From Adineta ricciae (Eukaryota; Rotifera; Eurotatoria; Adinetida; Adinetidae), in contig CAJNOJ010000009.1 in NCBI GenBank assembly GCA_905250025.1, positions 868,001 to 932,000 of the forward strand: a stretch of 64,000 bases of DNA. The letters are read 5' to 3'. The notes under the pieces are model-generated. The model saw only the letters and a program-made list of their open reading frames with translations, had not been told where the DNA came from and made no database searches. How positions within the stretch are numbered: position 1 is the stretch's first letter; every line of letters begins with the position of its first letter. A program made the position numbers and the translations under genes. Below, in pieces: positions 46,701-60,532 of this stretch.

Positions 46701-49700
46701 TTCTATTCGAAATGAGTGTAGACGAAACAGTAGACGTTTTTTACTTCTGGCTCTCTGAACAATATGTACATGTTCCGTCGTTCATACACAGAAGACGAAA
46801 AGAAGGTTATGTCATGCATATGGCATTATGATAAATAAGAAAGCAAATGAATTGATCAAGCATATTTAACAGAAGAAAAACATCGATAATGTAAAATAGA
46901 ATTTCGTTTTGTGATTGGGAAGTGTCAATTAACAAAAGCTTAGAAATAGTTTTGTTTTTCTTTAATCACATTAATCAAACAAACGGCTTCATAGAAATGG
47001 TTTACATTTATGCTCTATGATATAACATTTGCAATTTCCGTAAGAGAAAGGTGATAATCAATTTATCTTCTGTTTAAAAACGAAATGAGAAATAGAAAAG
47101 CTCACATACGTTTTGCATTGTCGAAGCTGATTCTTCCAGATCATCATTATCAGTGTGTTGCCATGATGAATCTCGAATATAATGATCAGTTGATGGTAAA
47201 CTATAACCATGTCGCATGTAAGGTTCTAAGTACATTCCGCATGAACCTGGTGTTGACGGCGATGTTTCGAATGCTATTTGAATAGAATCGGGCGATGAAG
47301 ATATTGTGTCAACCAAATGCACCTGTCGACGGATAGATCGGCGACTATTTCGACTCGAAAACGTATTGCTTGATGGATGAAATTGAACTTGTTCGGTAGT
47401 TGTCAAGACTGTCGGTCGAGGGTGGCTATTCGTTGGTGTAATAGCTAGTTGTTTGAGATTCAACTGTGTATCTAATAATAATGCTGACGAATCCAACACT
47501 GGCTGCAAATCTTTTTCTGTAGGTGATAAATATATTTCGTTATTATGTGCCCATTCATTGACTTTAGCACTTGCATTAATCATGGCTTGATATAAATTAT
47601 CTACAGGTGCAGCTGCTTTGGTTTGTGGAGAATTCATTCCTGAAGATAAATACGCAGCCATTAGTAATGCTTCATCATCGTCCGATGATTTCTCCAAACG
47701 AAACTTTGGTAATGGACATTCCTCAATTTTTTTCGCCTTTGTCGGTGATGCTAATTTCCATTGGGGTTTTTCGTTCCAAGAATGAATAGTGTATTCATCT
47801 TCTTGTAAACGACGTGTTTTCTTGTCCAATTCGCCGTAAAGTTCGCGAATTTGATCGCGCGAATACATTGGCATCGATGATGGAATAGCCGGTGTATTTG
47901 CCGCTTCATAGGCAATTTCACGGCCACGAAGGATCATTGCTGCTTTGTCATCATCGTTGGCATCTACTTTAACTGCTTGACGGCGATAGATAAAACAGGC
48001 ATCCGTCACAGTTTGAGTCGGTTGTTGACGTTTGGCAGGACGATGTCTATTCACTATTTCAGTTGTATAACTTAACGAACAAAATATTTTTTTCAATGAA
48101 ATGAATCTCACGATATAAACTTACCCTGTACCAGTTGATTTGACTTTTTTCTCTTCCAATGATGTTGTTTTCGTAATTGATTGCTGAAGTGAATCGAGCG
48201 ATTTATGGGTATCCATTGATTCATCTTCACTTTTTTCTAATGAAAGTTTACTTCGATGTTTGTGGTGATTTGACAAAGCACTTCGATCAGTAAGTACAGA
48301 TGTATTCGTACCTAAACACTTATCATAGAGTTCACCTCTAACAAATCGTATCCTACCATCGGTTTCAACAAATCCACTGTCTCGAGCGGGACTGGTACTA
48401 CGTTTGTAGACCAATGGTTTACTATGCCGTTCTTGAATATGTTTTGTTCGATTAACGATACTTTGCTTCGAATCGGAATTCGATAGAATATCATCGATAA
48501 TGATCAACGATTTCCGACTTTCATTAAATGAGGATGTTGACCGTCGATCATCAATAGATAATTTCCGAAATTCATTGAATGTCAATGAACCCAAATGTCG
48601 AACGGTTGTATTATTTAATAAAGATCGATCCGTACAACGGCATAATCCAATACGTATGGATTTATTCTGTCGTCGTAACGATGTAAATTCTGTTTTAATT
48701 TGATCATACGTAATCGTTATGGGTAGTTTCAGAAGATTCTTTTCATTGAGAAATACTAGAATATCTCCTAGAAAAAAAACAATTTTGCTCTTTAGTGAAT
48801 CTAATTGTTTGTGAAGTGTTTAGTTTATTCTTGAACTTCAACTTTGTAATCGATTCAAAATGTCAAGCACTATCGAGTTTTATATGATCAATATTTTAAC
48901 AGATGTTGTCAATATGAGAAGCTGAGGAGTTTAGATCGTAATCACGACAATGTGTCAATGACCTATTGAGCGAACAAGAAAAATAATGTTCGCTGCGTGA
49001 TACTAAAAATATATCTTTCGCATTCGATTTTCTTTTTGTAGTAAAAGACAATCTTAACTTTGCCTTGATCGAAGCGAATCTAATTGAATTAATATCTGAT
49101 GCATCTGGTTCCTTTTCTAGAATCTGACTCGATTATAGATGCAAATCAAATGAACAATGCCTGCATTTGATCAATAACAATACTAAATATTGATCTATTT
49201 GACCTTAATTTCAAGGCGCATAGTTCTCAGAAGAGATCTGTGAAGAAAAGAAAGCAGAAGAAAAAGGAGGAGAAGAAGACTTTTCGTAATGATATGCAAG
49301 TCTTTTCAATTGAGTAATCAAACAATAATCAGAAGTCAATAAACAAAATGATCAGTGAAGAAATCAAACTGTTCTTATGAACAACAACAACTAGAAGAAT
49401 ATCACGCATCGATGATAGGCGTATCGACGAGTTGAATGTATTGGCCAAATGTATACAATTCAAATAACTGAATATGATTAAATCCTTTGAATAATAATTC
49501 TTTGGGTATGTATAATGTACGTTGCGGTCCTATACTCCAATACCTTCCCAAATTGAATCCATTGATAAACGCGACACCTTTTGTCCATTGAGAATCTAAT
49601 GATAAGTACGTGTCGGCAATTGAATGTTCATTTTCAATATGAAATGGTGCATAAAATAATTGTGGACCATAATTAAGATCATGAGTATTTGTTGCATTTT

Positions 49701-52700
49701 TCTCGTCGATCGTCAATCGATTCCAATCAGTAATACTTGACACGCCTTTATGAAACTCTAATGTATGGATTGTCCATGCTTGTAATTCAATTGTGCCATT
49801 TAATAATACTTTACTAAGAATACCCTTTCGACTATGGTCAAGTGTAGGACCAAAATTAATACGACCCATATTTTCAACAATGATCGTTAAATTCTTCGTA
49901 TCCGGTGGGATATTAAATTGAATAGAATTATCTGAGCATAGTGATTTATAAATCACTTTTCCGTTGACTAAAACTAAAGCATTGTCAGCAATCGATTCAA
50001 TTGTAACTCGTTGTTCGACATGCTTGTCTTCGAAGAATTTCTCCATGTTATTATTTGTGTAGACAATAAAGCCTTGTGATGCTCCGGCATTCGAGTGTGC
50101 AGGAATCTTTATTTGTTCCATGTTTAACGGTCCATCGGTAACTTCGCATTTGTTTGTTAGAATGTCATCGTGGAGTATTTGCTCGAGTGTTTTGTAACCA
50201 TAGATCTTGATTCGGCTGAATGCGGCTTTTTTCGAATCTTTCCGCTCTGTAATTTCGAATTTGTCTTCAGTTATACGGGGATGGTTGTAAACGATTAGTT
50301 GTGGATGAAGTTCATAGAACTTTTTGATGACACGTTGAATAACAAAGTATTTATCTGTTCGATCACCAGATTCATTCAATGGTGCATCGTAATCGTAGGA
50401 AGTCACTAATGGAGAATATTTTTTGGAAGGAAAATGATGTCCACCTGATGTAAAACCAAAATTTGTTCCACCGAAGAACATATAAAAATTAATGGATATT
50501 TCGTATTTGGAATTCAATAAAATATCTTCGAGATCTTTTTCGAATTCGTCTGCAGAATAGGTACCTGATGAACCTGTTTGATGTCGTCCACCCCAATAAT
50601 CAAACCATCCCGTCCAATATTCACTAATCATCAAATGATTATGTGAACGAAAGGCGATTAATTGTTCGATGTTTTCTTTGACATGACGTTGAAAATTGAT
50701 GGTTGCCCAAACGTTATCTAAAGTGCCACGTGTAAGTTCTCTGGCACCGTCGGATGTGAAGAACAATTCATCCAAACCGTATTCTACATACATTGAGCGA
50801 ATGGCTCGAAGATAATCCTTATCTTCGCCGTAACTTCCATATTCATTTTCGATTTGGAATGCAATTATTGAACCATGACTGTGTCGATTGTATTGATGTT
50901 CAGATAGAATTGGTAATAAAACTGAATAATAATTTTTCAATGCATCAACAAAACCGGAATATGTTGAGCGAATACGCATTTGATTGTCCTGGAGTAACCA
51001 GCTAGGTAAACCGCCCCATTCATATTCAGCACAGATATAACCTAGAAGAACATGTGTGTTATCATTTGAGATGCTCTTGATGTTTATTTATCTTACCTGA
51101 TGGACGAACGATCGTAAACATTTCATGTTGATGAACAAGCTTTAAAAAGCTTGATAAATCAGTTAGACCTTCATTAAATTTGAAAACACCTCTTTCGGGC
51201 TCGTGTAAGTTCCACGGAATGTATGTTTCAATCGTATTGAGACCAGCTCGTTTCATTTCTTGAATACGATCCGACCAGACTTGTGGTAAAACACGAAAAT
51301 AGTGCAATGACCCACTTAAAATTCGAAATGGTCGAAGCTTTTCCCGACGTAGATCATTATCTTTGAACAAACGAATAAATAAATGTCTTTCATCGTCGAG
51401 CACTAACGTTGGTTGATATTGTTCGGGTAAAATGTGTTTAAGTAACATAAAAAGTAAGATAATCAAGCCGACGAATAATAAAATATGTAAGCATCGTCGA
51501 TAGTAACGTATATGATAAATACGCATTGCAAACAGTCGTATTGCTAAGGTAAATGTTTTCTTTCTTCGATGTTTATCGTCGAAATTTTCTATGTCATACA
51601 TTAAGTCTGTTCTTCGTTAATATGTAAACCATTGGAAGTAACCACGTGATAATATATTATCATAACAATTGAATAAAGATGGTAAGATCTATCTTTATTC
51701 GGTTGCTGTGTTGATTACTCATAAAAAGCATACGATAGAACACGCAAAGTTTATATTCGCATTTCATCCACACGGACCAGCGATGACAAGCGCACACTTC
51801 TATATCCACACACGCATATATATATATATAAAGAAATAATGCTATTACTACTTCTAGTGCAGCTCTGTTCGTTGGGTTGGCTGCCGGTTAAGCGTATTTT
51901 TCTTTTATTATTGGAGCCGCGTGTGATGTCGTTCACGAACAAAATGTCAAAAGAAAGGAAGAAAGAAAGAAAGAACGAAGGAGAAAGAAACAGAATGAAG
52001 CAACAAGAAGACATTTCTGAATACCCTTGTCGGTAATAAACAGTCACTGAATCACATCATGTTATCTGCTCCAATGATAAACATTCAGTTGACAAAGAGA
52101 TAGACAACAATGGCTAAAAAATCATCCTAATCGAGTTCTTTCTTTCTCTATTAATCTCCGAACAAAAAGAAACAATATGACAGCACAACAATAATGTATC
52201 ACTTACCATTACGAATTCCAATTGTATGTAGACCATTAGATATCTCGTTAAAAATAATTAAGCGTTTATCATTGGGATCATTTGTTAGACTGAGATTCCG
52301 TTTATGACTGAGATCGAAGACATAAAATTCCAACAAATGATTGGGCTCATCTGTTGTTGCACGTGACGATGTATCTGTATTGTTGTTATTGTTATTATTA
52401 TTGTTATTGTTGTTGTTGTTGTTGTTGTTATTAATATTTCGTTGTTTCTTTCTTGACTGTACATTGCTACTTACACAACTTAAACTGTCGCATGAAAATG
52501 AACCTAAACGAATGAAGAATGCACGAATATGATTCCAGAAGAAAAACAGATACCTAAAAATATCTTAGAAGAGAATCCTTGTTGCGACTGCTGCTGCTGC
52601 TGCTGATGTTTACTCATTTGCTTCGATAGTATCGAAACGAGTGCGATTTTTTCATGTAAATGATGGTAACTATGAGATTGCTGTTCAGCTTGCTTCATTC

Positions 52701-52707
52701 CGATCAT
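43766..52707 (-). CDS. Large PDZ-domain scaffold-like protein with NLxxIIxEAL repeats; hosts a nested gene
   Basis: Exons 52554-52707, 52207-52503, 48125-48767, 47110-48070, 44003-46619 and 43766-43890 join in frame at every junction to 1,598 residues. Seen: a Gln-rich N-terminus, a run of about 17 Asn from an ATT/GTT repeat, a PDZ-like domain (LEFYVFDLS ... LIIFNEISNG ... IRNGDILVFLNEKNL) split by the 3.4-kb intron, long disordered stretches, about ten repeats like TDNLGTIIHEALAARFQKPI, a Pro-rich segment, and a clear PDZ near the C-terminus (YGFDFEEVDDGKIKISSIL, NLSIGDEIIAIDD). PDZ domains bind C-terminal peptides, so a scaffold role is inferred. Family not recognised. The last exon is the least sure part. 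A GH35 gene lies in the large intron on the same strand. Confidence 0.75.
43891..44002 (-). other. Last intron of the PDZ gene
   Basis: Donor CCAA|gtaagt and acceptor TTTTCATAG|ATTCC, 112 nt. If retained, the frame ends after PSK shortly past the PDZ domain. Confidence 0.6.
49402..51601 (-). CDS. GH35 beta-galactosidase, membrane-anchored (GLB1-like), nested in the PDZ gene intron
   Basis: Exons 51097-51601 and 49402-51041 join in frame to 714 residues. A hydrophobic segment near residues 36-58 (CLHILLFVGLIILLFMLL) preceded by many Arg/Lys suggests a type II membrane anchor rather than a cleaved signal. The GH35 barrel is clear: RILSGSLHYFRVLPQVW, NTIETYIPWNLHEPERG, the acid/base Glu in AFQIENEYGSYG, and the nucleophile Glu in MISEYWTGWFDYWGG. 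MFFGGTNFGFTSG and the C-terminal jelly-roll motif FINGFNLGRYWSIGPQRTLY follow. It should remove beta-linked galactose from glycans in the lumen or outside the cell. It lies wholly inside an intron that splits a PDZ domain, same strand as its host. Confidence 0.92.
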
Positions 52708-55700
52708 CTTTTCAATTACTGTCTATTCAATCAAACGTTATTGCCTTTTGTAGCCAAGTTAAAGTTTAAAACAATGACATGATACTAAGCTTCTCATTTT
52801 TCTTCTTTATGTACAATAGTGATCTTTACGAATCAGAAGAGAGAAGAAAATAATTATGACGATCGGGCGGGCAAGGTAAACGACAAAAAGAAGAAAAAGA
52901 TGATGATGATGATGATCAACCGATTTAATCGGAGCGGATCAGTTCTTTCTAGCTTTCGTCTGTAAATGAAGGGTAGTGTTGTTATTATTATTGTTCTTGG
53001 CGACTAACGACTATACAAATAGATGTCTCGACAGAGAGAAGTGCACAATCAGCTTCCGGCTCGATGTAAATAATGAAGATCTAATCAGTTTGATGCGTAT
53101 GCTTTATTTTATCAAACGTATATCAAAAACAAAACATCATATATATGAATCTATCAATTACGAGATGAGTGTATGCGATAGACAAAAAAAAAATTCATTA
53201 TCAAAACAAGTTTCCTCTCTGATCGAAATCAATCAGATTGATCTCGAGAGTTCTTAATAAACTTCATCATCTAGATAGACATCGAGCACGAAAACATTCT
53301 GTTTTCTTTTTCTTTCTAAATGCTCTGCATGAGCATATGTGAAAGGCTCAAATAACGCATTTTCTTTCGATTACATCATGTTCCTCATACATTCCATGGA
53401 TATTAATTAATTTCATGTGTTCGAACAAAGACAAAAAGAAGAGAAACACGTATCTGCTTACTTTTATCGTCGTTACTGTTCTGAATTTGTTTTTGAAGAT
53501 AAAGTTGTTGAGCAACACGTTTTCGTGATATCGGCCGTTTTTCTTTGGGATAAAGTTTGGACGAACGTAAACTTCCGCAACAACTCTGACATGATAGACA
53601 ATCCACCATGGGTACAAAGTGACGTATAGATAGATACAGAAAAGAAGACAAACAATCTGGAGAAAGTGTAAAAAGAACAATATAATGATTGACTAAATGA
53701 TATTCTCTCTCTCTCTCTAATTTCTAACTTATGATGCAGCGAAAAGAAAAAGTGAAGAGTGTTGATGTTCAGCTTTCATCTTCATAGTTATGTGTGTCTG
53801 TCTCGTCAAGTAAAATAAAAAGACAAAAACTCACGAAAAGAACATGCGATAATATTAATAATTTCGCGCTCGTTTTGATCAAGACGAGACGCATACAATG
53901 GAGAGAAAAATTATCGAACGACTACGATCAGTGTTGTTATTTTTCAAGCGTAGACGGAGATGTCGCATCGAGTTAAATTGTTTGAATTAGCCCGTGAACA
54001 GTTTTGCATAATCAGACATGCATGTACATTTTAAAACATTGTCATCGCATTGTAATAGTTCTCTTTACATGATGATTTTATCGTTATTCGTCGCTGTTCG
54101 ATCTTACAATCTGTTTATATGAATGAACGTTTCTCGTCGATATTTACTTAAAGTAAAGAAGAATAATAATAAGGAGGAAAAAATGAGATGAGGGCGGGTG
54201 TTCACTCATTGTCCAATTCTCATTTATCAACAGAAGATTACACATGTACAAAACGTGTTGAATCAGACCAACTCTTCCATTTCTCTCCCTACTTATGTCT
54301 TCTCTTTTGATACATTTGATCTTACCTATCCATAGAAGAGAATTCAATTGAAAAAGAAGTATCTTTTCATTATTTGTAACAATTACATTCATATGATAAT
54401 CAAATTCCTCGAACTAAAATTGTAACGCTTATGCTAATTTCCATTGATGCGCAGGCTGGGAGGCGGTAGAAAAAATACCGAACAAAAAAGTGTACATTTA
54501 CCTCATCACTCAATGATCTTTATAATAGTTATTCTACCATTTCTCCTCTGCGTATTTATTACACTTCACACCAGAGTTAAAAACGTCGTTTGTCTTTTCT
54601 TCTTCTCTTTATTCACTCGCTTGTATGTTCTCTCTATCCCTTTCGCTGTCTCTCTCTCTCTCTCTCTACTTATATCGATCACTGCTCCGATGTCTGTAAA
54701 GCTATAGAAGAGAGGAGTTAAGAGAAAGAAATCATGCACACACATGCAACATACACATATTCACACAAAAGGATGAGCTTTGTACAATTGACCATCTGTC
54801 TCGCACACGCATTTTTGCTCGATTGCTAGAAAAGAGAGCAGGATAATTTACAGTTCATCCTCGTGCACTAATGATAACGAAATCTATGTCTATCGAAGAA
54901 AAAAAACTGAAGAAGAAGAAATACATCAGGCACGTGCAATCTAAACAAATGAGAAGTTCTACTATAAAGAGAAATTATAACGTTAACATCATATTTGACA
55001 CACTGATCAATCCCATTCTACCTACATGAATATGCATCGAAGTGAATTAGAACGGACAAAATGCATATTTGTTGTTTTTTTTTGAACTGACATCGATCTT
55101 CATTCGTCACAGTTACGCGTTCGAACATTGATCAATTACAAATGTTCAATGACATAGTCATTCAACTCATTTGTTCCGTTCGGTGGAACCGTACAGATGC
55201 AAATGACATTGTAAGGATGCCCAGTCATAACATCAGTGATAATAACAAGCGAAAAACTGTAAATGACAAGTATCGATCGTTACTTGTCTAATGAATTTGA
55301 TCTTCTGATACAAGTATACGACTGACCGATATCGGGCAAATGGCTTCCGTTGCTTTTCTTTCTTGTCTTCTTGTTCTTTTTTCTTTAGAAAGTAATCAAA
55401 TCTTTCGGTATTCTCTTGATACAAAACTGTCCATTAAAGAGCAGCGAAAAGATGGTATAATGAGTTGTGTCATCGGGCGTTGTTTAACGGTAGTGTCAGC
55501 AGCAGCAGCAGCAGCTGGTTTATCGCACAGAATACAAAAAGCGGAAGAAAGGAAAACGAATGTAAAATCCTTGACATTACGTCTCAAATAGGTTCTCACA
55601 GGATGTACAATTCTGTCATCCCCAAGGGTGGAAAGTATTAGTTGATCACATACAACACAAAAGACCTGAACGGATTAAATCAAAATGAAACAAGACTATA

Positions 55701-57273
55701 TTAAACAACATCGAATGTATGGTTGTTTAAATACTTACAGAAACGTGAACCCAATGAACGTAGACGAAATGACTGGATTAATTTTTTCATTGTTCGCCAA
55801 TCGATATGGATTAGGTAAATAAATGAACGAGGAAAACTATTGTAATGTTTTCCTCAGTGAGAAGAAAGACAGAAGACACCGGTCTTCGCAAATGTATTGT
55901 TTCGAATAAAAAAATAATAATAATGCACAAAAGAAAAAAGAGAATATTAAAATTCTTTTTCTTCTTGCTAAGGATATCTTTCGTTAAAAGCAACAATGAC
56001 GACCACAACTGTTATTAACATTTGATCCAAGGTTTTCTATCATGGTACTAAAATAAAAAAAAAGCGCGATGTGACAAAGTTCTACCAGACGGCAACAGTT
56101 GTCTAGTGATTAATATTCAAATCACTATTGATGTGCAAATCGATGTTTCCTTCTCTGCAAATTTTACTCCAAGCACTATCGAAATAACTTACTAAAGTAA
56201 TAACCCGATATACATATCATAATGAAGATCATGTGCAATAACGAAAGAAAACATTATGAATCGGTTGTTATTGATTTTATCTTGATTTCGAAACGTGGAT
56301 ATGCATGCGGCTCTTCTCCCTGTCTCGGGAGGTCATACGAAGACGGAAATTAGTTGACAGGTGAATGCTACCGGAGTCGTTTTGCTTAATCTAATCAATA
56401 ATGCAACTATTCAGTCGTAATCAGTCCATTCTTTTCTACATGTATTTCTCGTTCCTTCTTTTTTTTTTCATCTTCTCCACATGCACAACATAATAGACAA
56501 ATAATGAGTCAGTTTCGCTATTCAACGCGAAATGATTGATGATTATCAATTAACTAGAGTTTCATTAGAATCAATATGACTTGGGAATAGAAATAATGAG
56601 AAAGAAAACTTGATTAGATCCAGATGATTACATTTTTTTGCTTAGGTTTCAGTAAATATTTAATACATTCGAAATGAATTTATGATGAAATCTCGAGAAT
56701 AACCGCTTATTGGGTAAGCTGAATTTCATTGGAACATATGTTTGTAATTTTCACGAGAAGACAGGTACCAGATGTCGATCAAGTTGAATTTTCAGCGGAT
56801 TATTATATATGACGACTTGATTTATCACACTTTCAAAGATAAGATTTCATATGATGTGAACAAAAACAAATTATTTATCGTATTCATCGTGATTCAAAGA
56901 GAATAACTTCAAATGATTGATGTGTTCGAGATTCGTTATGGCGAAAAATGTAATTATTTTTCTTTCCTATTAATAATAAGAAAACAAATTTCTACTAGAA
57001 AGGTGATCGATAGTTACTATGTGATCTACTAGTATATTTTTACAGTAGGACTAATAAATCTCTTTCATAATTGGCGTCATCGTCCGTATCAGTTAAAGAC
57101 TTATTTATGATTAAAGAAAGAAAGAAGAAAAAAAAAAGAGAAGGACAAAGATTGATAACTACAAACAGGAATAGACAATCATACAATGAAGACGAAGAAA
57201 AAGAAGAGATTCATCACCGGACAAATACACACGAATATGAAGAGATCGAAACTATTGTAGAATATGTCAATAT
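52708..57273. other. Long non-coding interval, PDZ gene upstream side to M13 3' flank
   Basis: 4.6 kb with no supported gene. Holds CT microsatellites (53702-53720 and 54648-54667), a GAT run near 52901 and a CAG run near 55497. Short frames with a signal-like start (for example 55340 on plus) lack any other support. 5' UTR exons of the PDZ gene could lie here. Confidence 0.5.
54648..54667. repeat. (CT)n microsatellite
   Basis: Ten CT units. Confidence 0.8.
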
Positions 57274-60200
57274 TTAGAAGACAGTACATTTCGTCTGTGG
57301 ATTCATTTTCGCATTTTCTTTACATTGAAATACTCGACTGAAATGATGGCTTGAATGCAATGAGCCGATCATTCTAAAATGAGAATTATCACACTTCACT
57401 GTATAAAACGAGAAAACAACTGATTCAATTTTACCGGTAGCGAAACGGTGTATGGATCATGTCTCGTATATCCTTTCGTAAGCGTTCATTAAGATAATTT
57501 CCACACCAGATCTATATAAAAGCGAAAGAATTGTTGATTTAAGTAATCAAACGTTATACTTGACTGAAAGCAATGAAGAACATTTGTTCATGTGTATAGT
57601 TATTCAATAAAGGTAGTCGAAGTTCATCACCATGAACTTTCAGCCATTGTTTATAAGCAAGAAAGGCCAATTCAGTTCCGGCTATGTCGGCGATATTCTC
57701 TGATCGTGTTGTGTTACCATTCAGTGTCATATTAACTTGCTCGTACGTGTAGTTCGAGTATTGTTCAACAATACATCGTTCTGTTTCGCGATAAGTTGCG
57801 TCGGTTTCATTATTCCACCATTGATTGAGATTACCATGCTCATCAAAATAACGTCCGTTCGTATCAAAGCCGTGAATAATTTCATGGGCTATGACCATAC
57901 CGATACGACCATAGATTACAAAACTAGAAGAACAAAAAAGAGCAACTTTAACATAAAATTGTTAATTGAATTTTACTGTGGAAATTTTGAACTGTAGAGA
58001 AAGGGTCGTGTCATGCCAACGGGTATAATGATAGCATTGCGATTGCTGTCATAGAGTGCATTGACTTGAGCTGAGCTTGTCATCCATCTGATCGAGACAG
58101 AAGTCAGATCATAGACTAAAATGTTTCGAGTCAAAATAAATTTCTTACTGGTTTTTGTCAACAGGTTTCCGAAAGAGTGCAATGTTTTTCCGTACTTCAT
58201 TACCCAAAAGATTGATGACATTGTTTAAATGATTATCAAATGCAATGTTTAACTGAAACAAAAAGAATAGACGAGTTGATATTCCGTTGACACTTACATG
58301 AGCATGACTTATATTCAAATAAGTTTCATTTAACGCTTCCAATGGATATGCAATGAACTCATTCATCAATTGCGCCTAAAATAATATTTCCAGATTTCCC
58401 GGAGAGTTGAATTAAGTTTGTGTTTTACTTTGGCAAGTGCGACTTTTTTTGTATCATTTGTCATCCATGTATTTCGTTTAATGGTTTCATAGAATGTACT
58501 TCGAATATTGAGAATTACTTCTTGTAACTAAACAAGAGATCAAGTATTCTGATAAAATATGTACTTTGTGAATTCAGTACTTCTTCGCGAATATTATCAT
58601 CGGATTGAGATTTTAGATAGAGATAGGTCATAGACTGGGCGAAAGTTTCATCGGCGCGATTCAATAAACAATGCGAACCAATTCCATTCAGAGCAGCACC
58701 CTAGACACGATGAGAAGATATCAAACTAAAACGATTGTTTTCTATATAAAACTCTACCTGAGTCAGACGTGCAAGTTCGTAATGAGCTTCTCGAAAAGTC
58801 TTACTTAAATCAGGCACAAGACTTGCGATAACACGCCAGAGGGCATAACCTGTCATTGTTCTAAATGTCAACATAGTTTCGACAAAATGCAATATCGTTC
58901 GTTATGACTACCGTATGTCAAAGCGACGAATAAGTCGCTCAAGATCTTCCATATATTGGCTAGCATAGAGAACAACTATTGATTCGTCAGGTGGAATAAA
59001 TTCTTTGAACACAATGTGAAAGTAAACAGTCCAGTTGATTGATTTAATCATTTGTTGTAATTCGCCGACAGATATCTTCTTGTAAAAATCCATAACTGTA
59101 TTCGATGGTTGATCATCACGAATCTAGAGATGAACGAGTAATTGAGAGAGTTGTCGGGTAGTTCGACGTTTGTTCTTGAAAATCATTGTTGGCTTCTCAG
59201 GGAAGTAGACTGTCTCATGTAGCTCAGGGATAAACACAAATTGTGATTCGTCCTCTCCCTCACTACTCAAGTTGGTAACGATGAACAAAAAAGAAACTCT
59301 CACCTACGTTGGCGATTGCCTTCTCGAAAGTGAGTATTCGTTGCATTTCACTCCGTGCTTGTGATCGATCAACACCCAGACTAGTCGCCACGCTGACCAT
59401 AAAATTTAAATAAGCATCGATCTCTTCTTCGGATTCGTATGCAGCGGATGCTTGCAGAAATAATGATGGGTGGTTAATCTACAAAACAAATCGTAGTATT
59501 ATCTGAAGAGAAGTTATTTTCTGTAATATGAATTACAAGAATGATATGTTGAGAATTATTCATGTCGTCTGCAGCTACTTTGAGCTCAAACAAAGGTTCA
59601 ATGTTGAATTCTAAATGAAGCGTAGCTAGTAAGCGTTCCAGGGATGATTTCGATTGCCATTGTTCGCCATATAACGGAGGAAATCCACCAAACCGATCGA
59701 GATGTTGCATAAGTATATGATAAGTTGCATTTTCTACTGCCGGTGAATCTCGTTCTGTAAATATCAAGTGGAAAACGAAGTGCTCTCTACGGAACAAGTA
59801 TGTTTATCATTACCTGTGCTGATGCACGTTTGATAGAAGATTTTAAGCTTGCGAACAGCATCTGGTTCGGTGCTAAGGACAGGCTTACGAAGTAATTCTA
59901 GAAAACATTTCTTGGAATGGCGATCAGAGAAGTGATTTTACAGAAATACCTCGATATAAATCAACAACATCATTGACAAATGATTCGAATGAAGAGCGAA
60001 CACTTCGACCTTCTGGAATTGGATGACTTTTATCCCAATTACCACAAGCAAATTGATAGAAATCCTTTAGGCAATACGAAAGAAGAAATCGTTCAACTTC
60101 TTTTCAAAAATCTACTTACTTCACATGGATCAACAGTAATATCCATTGCATTGTATGTATCCGCTGCTAATGTGATACATTCCGGTGTTAAACACAATTT

Positions 60201-60532
60201 CTCTAAAATATATCGATTAAGAATCTGTTTATTAAATGTTATTGTTTCAGAAAAGTCGTTTTACGTTCAGGTCGAAGTCGTGTATGCAATGCATATAGAA
60301 ATAATAAAGACATAACAATAGTAATAGCTAGTAACAGTGAAAGACACAATCCGAATGTCATTTTATTTTGGCATAGATAAGCTTTAAGCCAGTTGGTAGG
60401 CTTTTTATGTTTCATTGTCGTCGTTGTTGTTGCTGCTGTTGCAGTTGAAGGTGATCGAACTTGCACTTCAGTCATAAGAGATTCGTGTTCACCTAACGAT
60501 ACTGGTACACTAGCCATTGGTCTCTCCTTCAT
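57274..60532 (-). CDS. M13 (neprilysin-family) zinc metallopeptidase, type II membrane protein
   Basis: Many short exons. A cytoplasmic head of about 60 residues, a single hydrophobic anchor (FGLCLSLLLAITIVMSLLFL), then the ectodomain start LCLTPECITLAADTYNAMD and [23 protein letters not shown], with the paired cysteines of the family. The active site is complete: NALYDSNRNAIIIPVGM, then MVIAHEIIHGFDTNGRYF (HExxH zinc ligands) and RSENIADIAG (third zinc ligand Glu and the Asp). The C-terminus has VWCGNYLNERLRKDIRDMIH, a last short exon IGSLHSSHHFSRVFQCKENA and KCTVF before TAA at 57274. M13 enzymes trim small peptides at the cell surface, so neuropeptide turnover is likely. Start chosen at the upstream ATG; a second lies five codons later. 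Confidence 0.92.

Noticed and set aside
55340..55591. Plus-strand frame with a signal-peptide-like start
   Set aside because: The rest is low complexity (poly-Ala from a CAG run) with no homology or cysteine pattern; likely chance.
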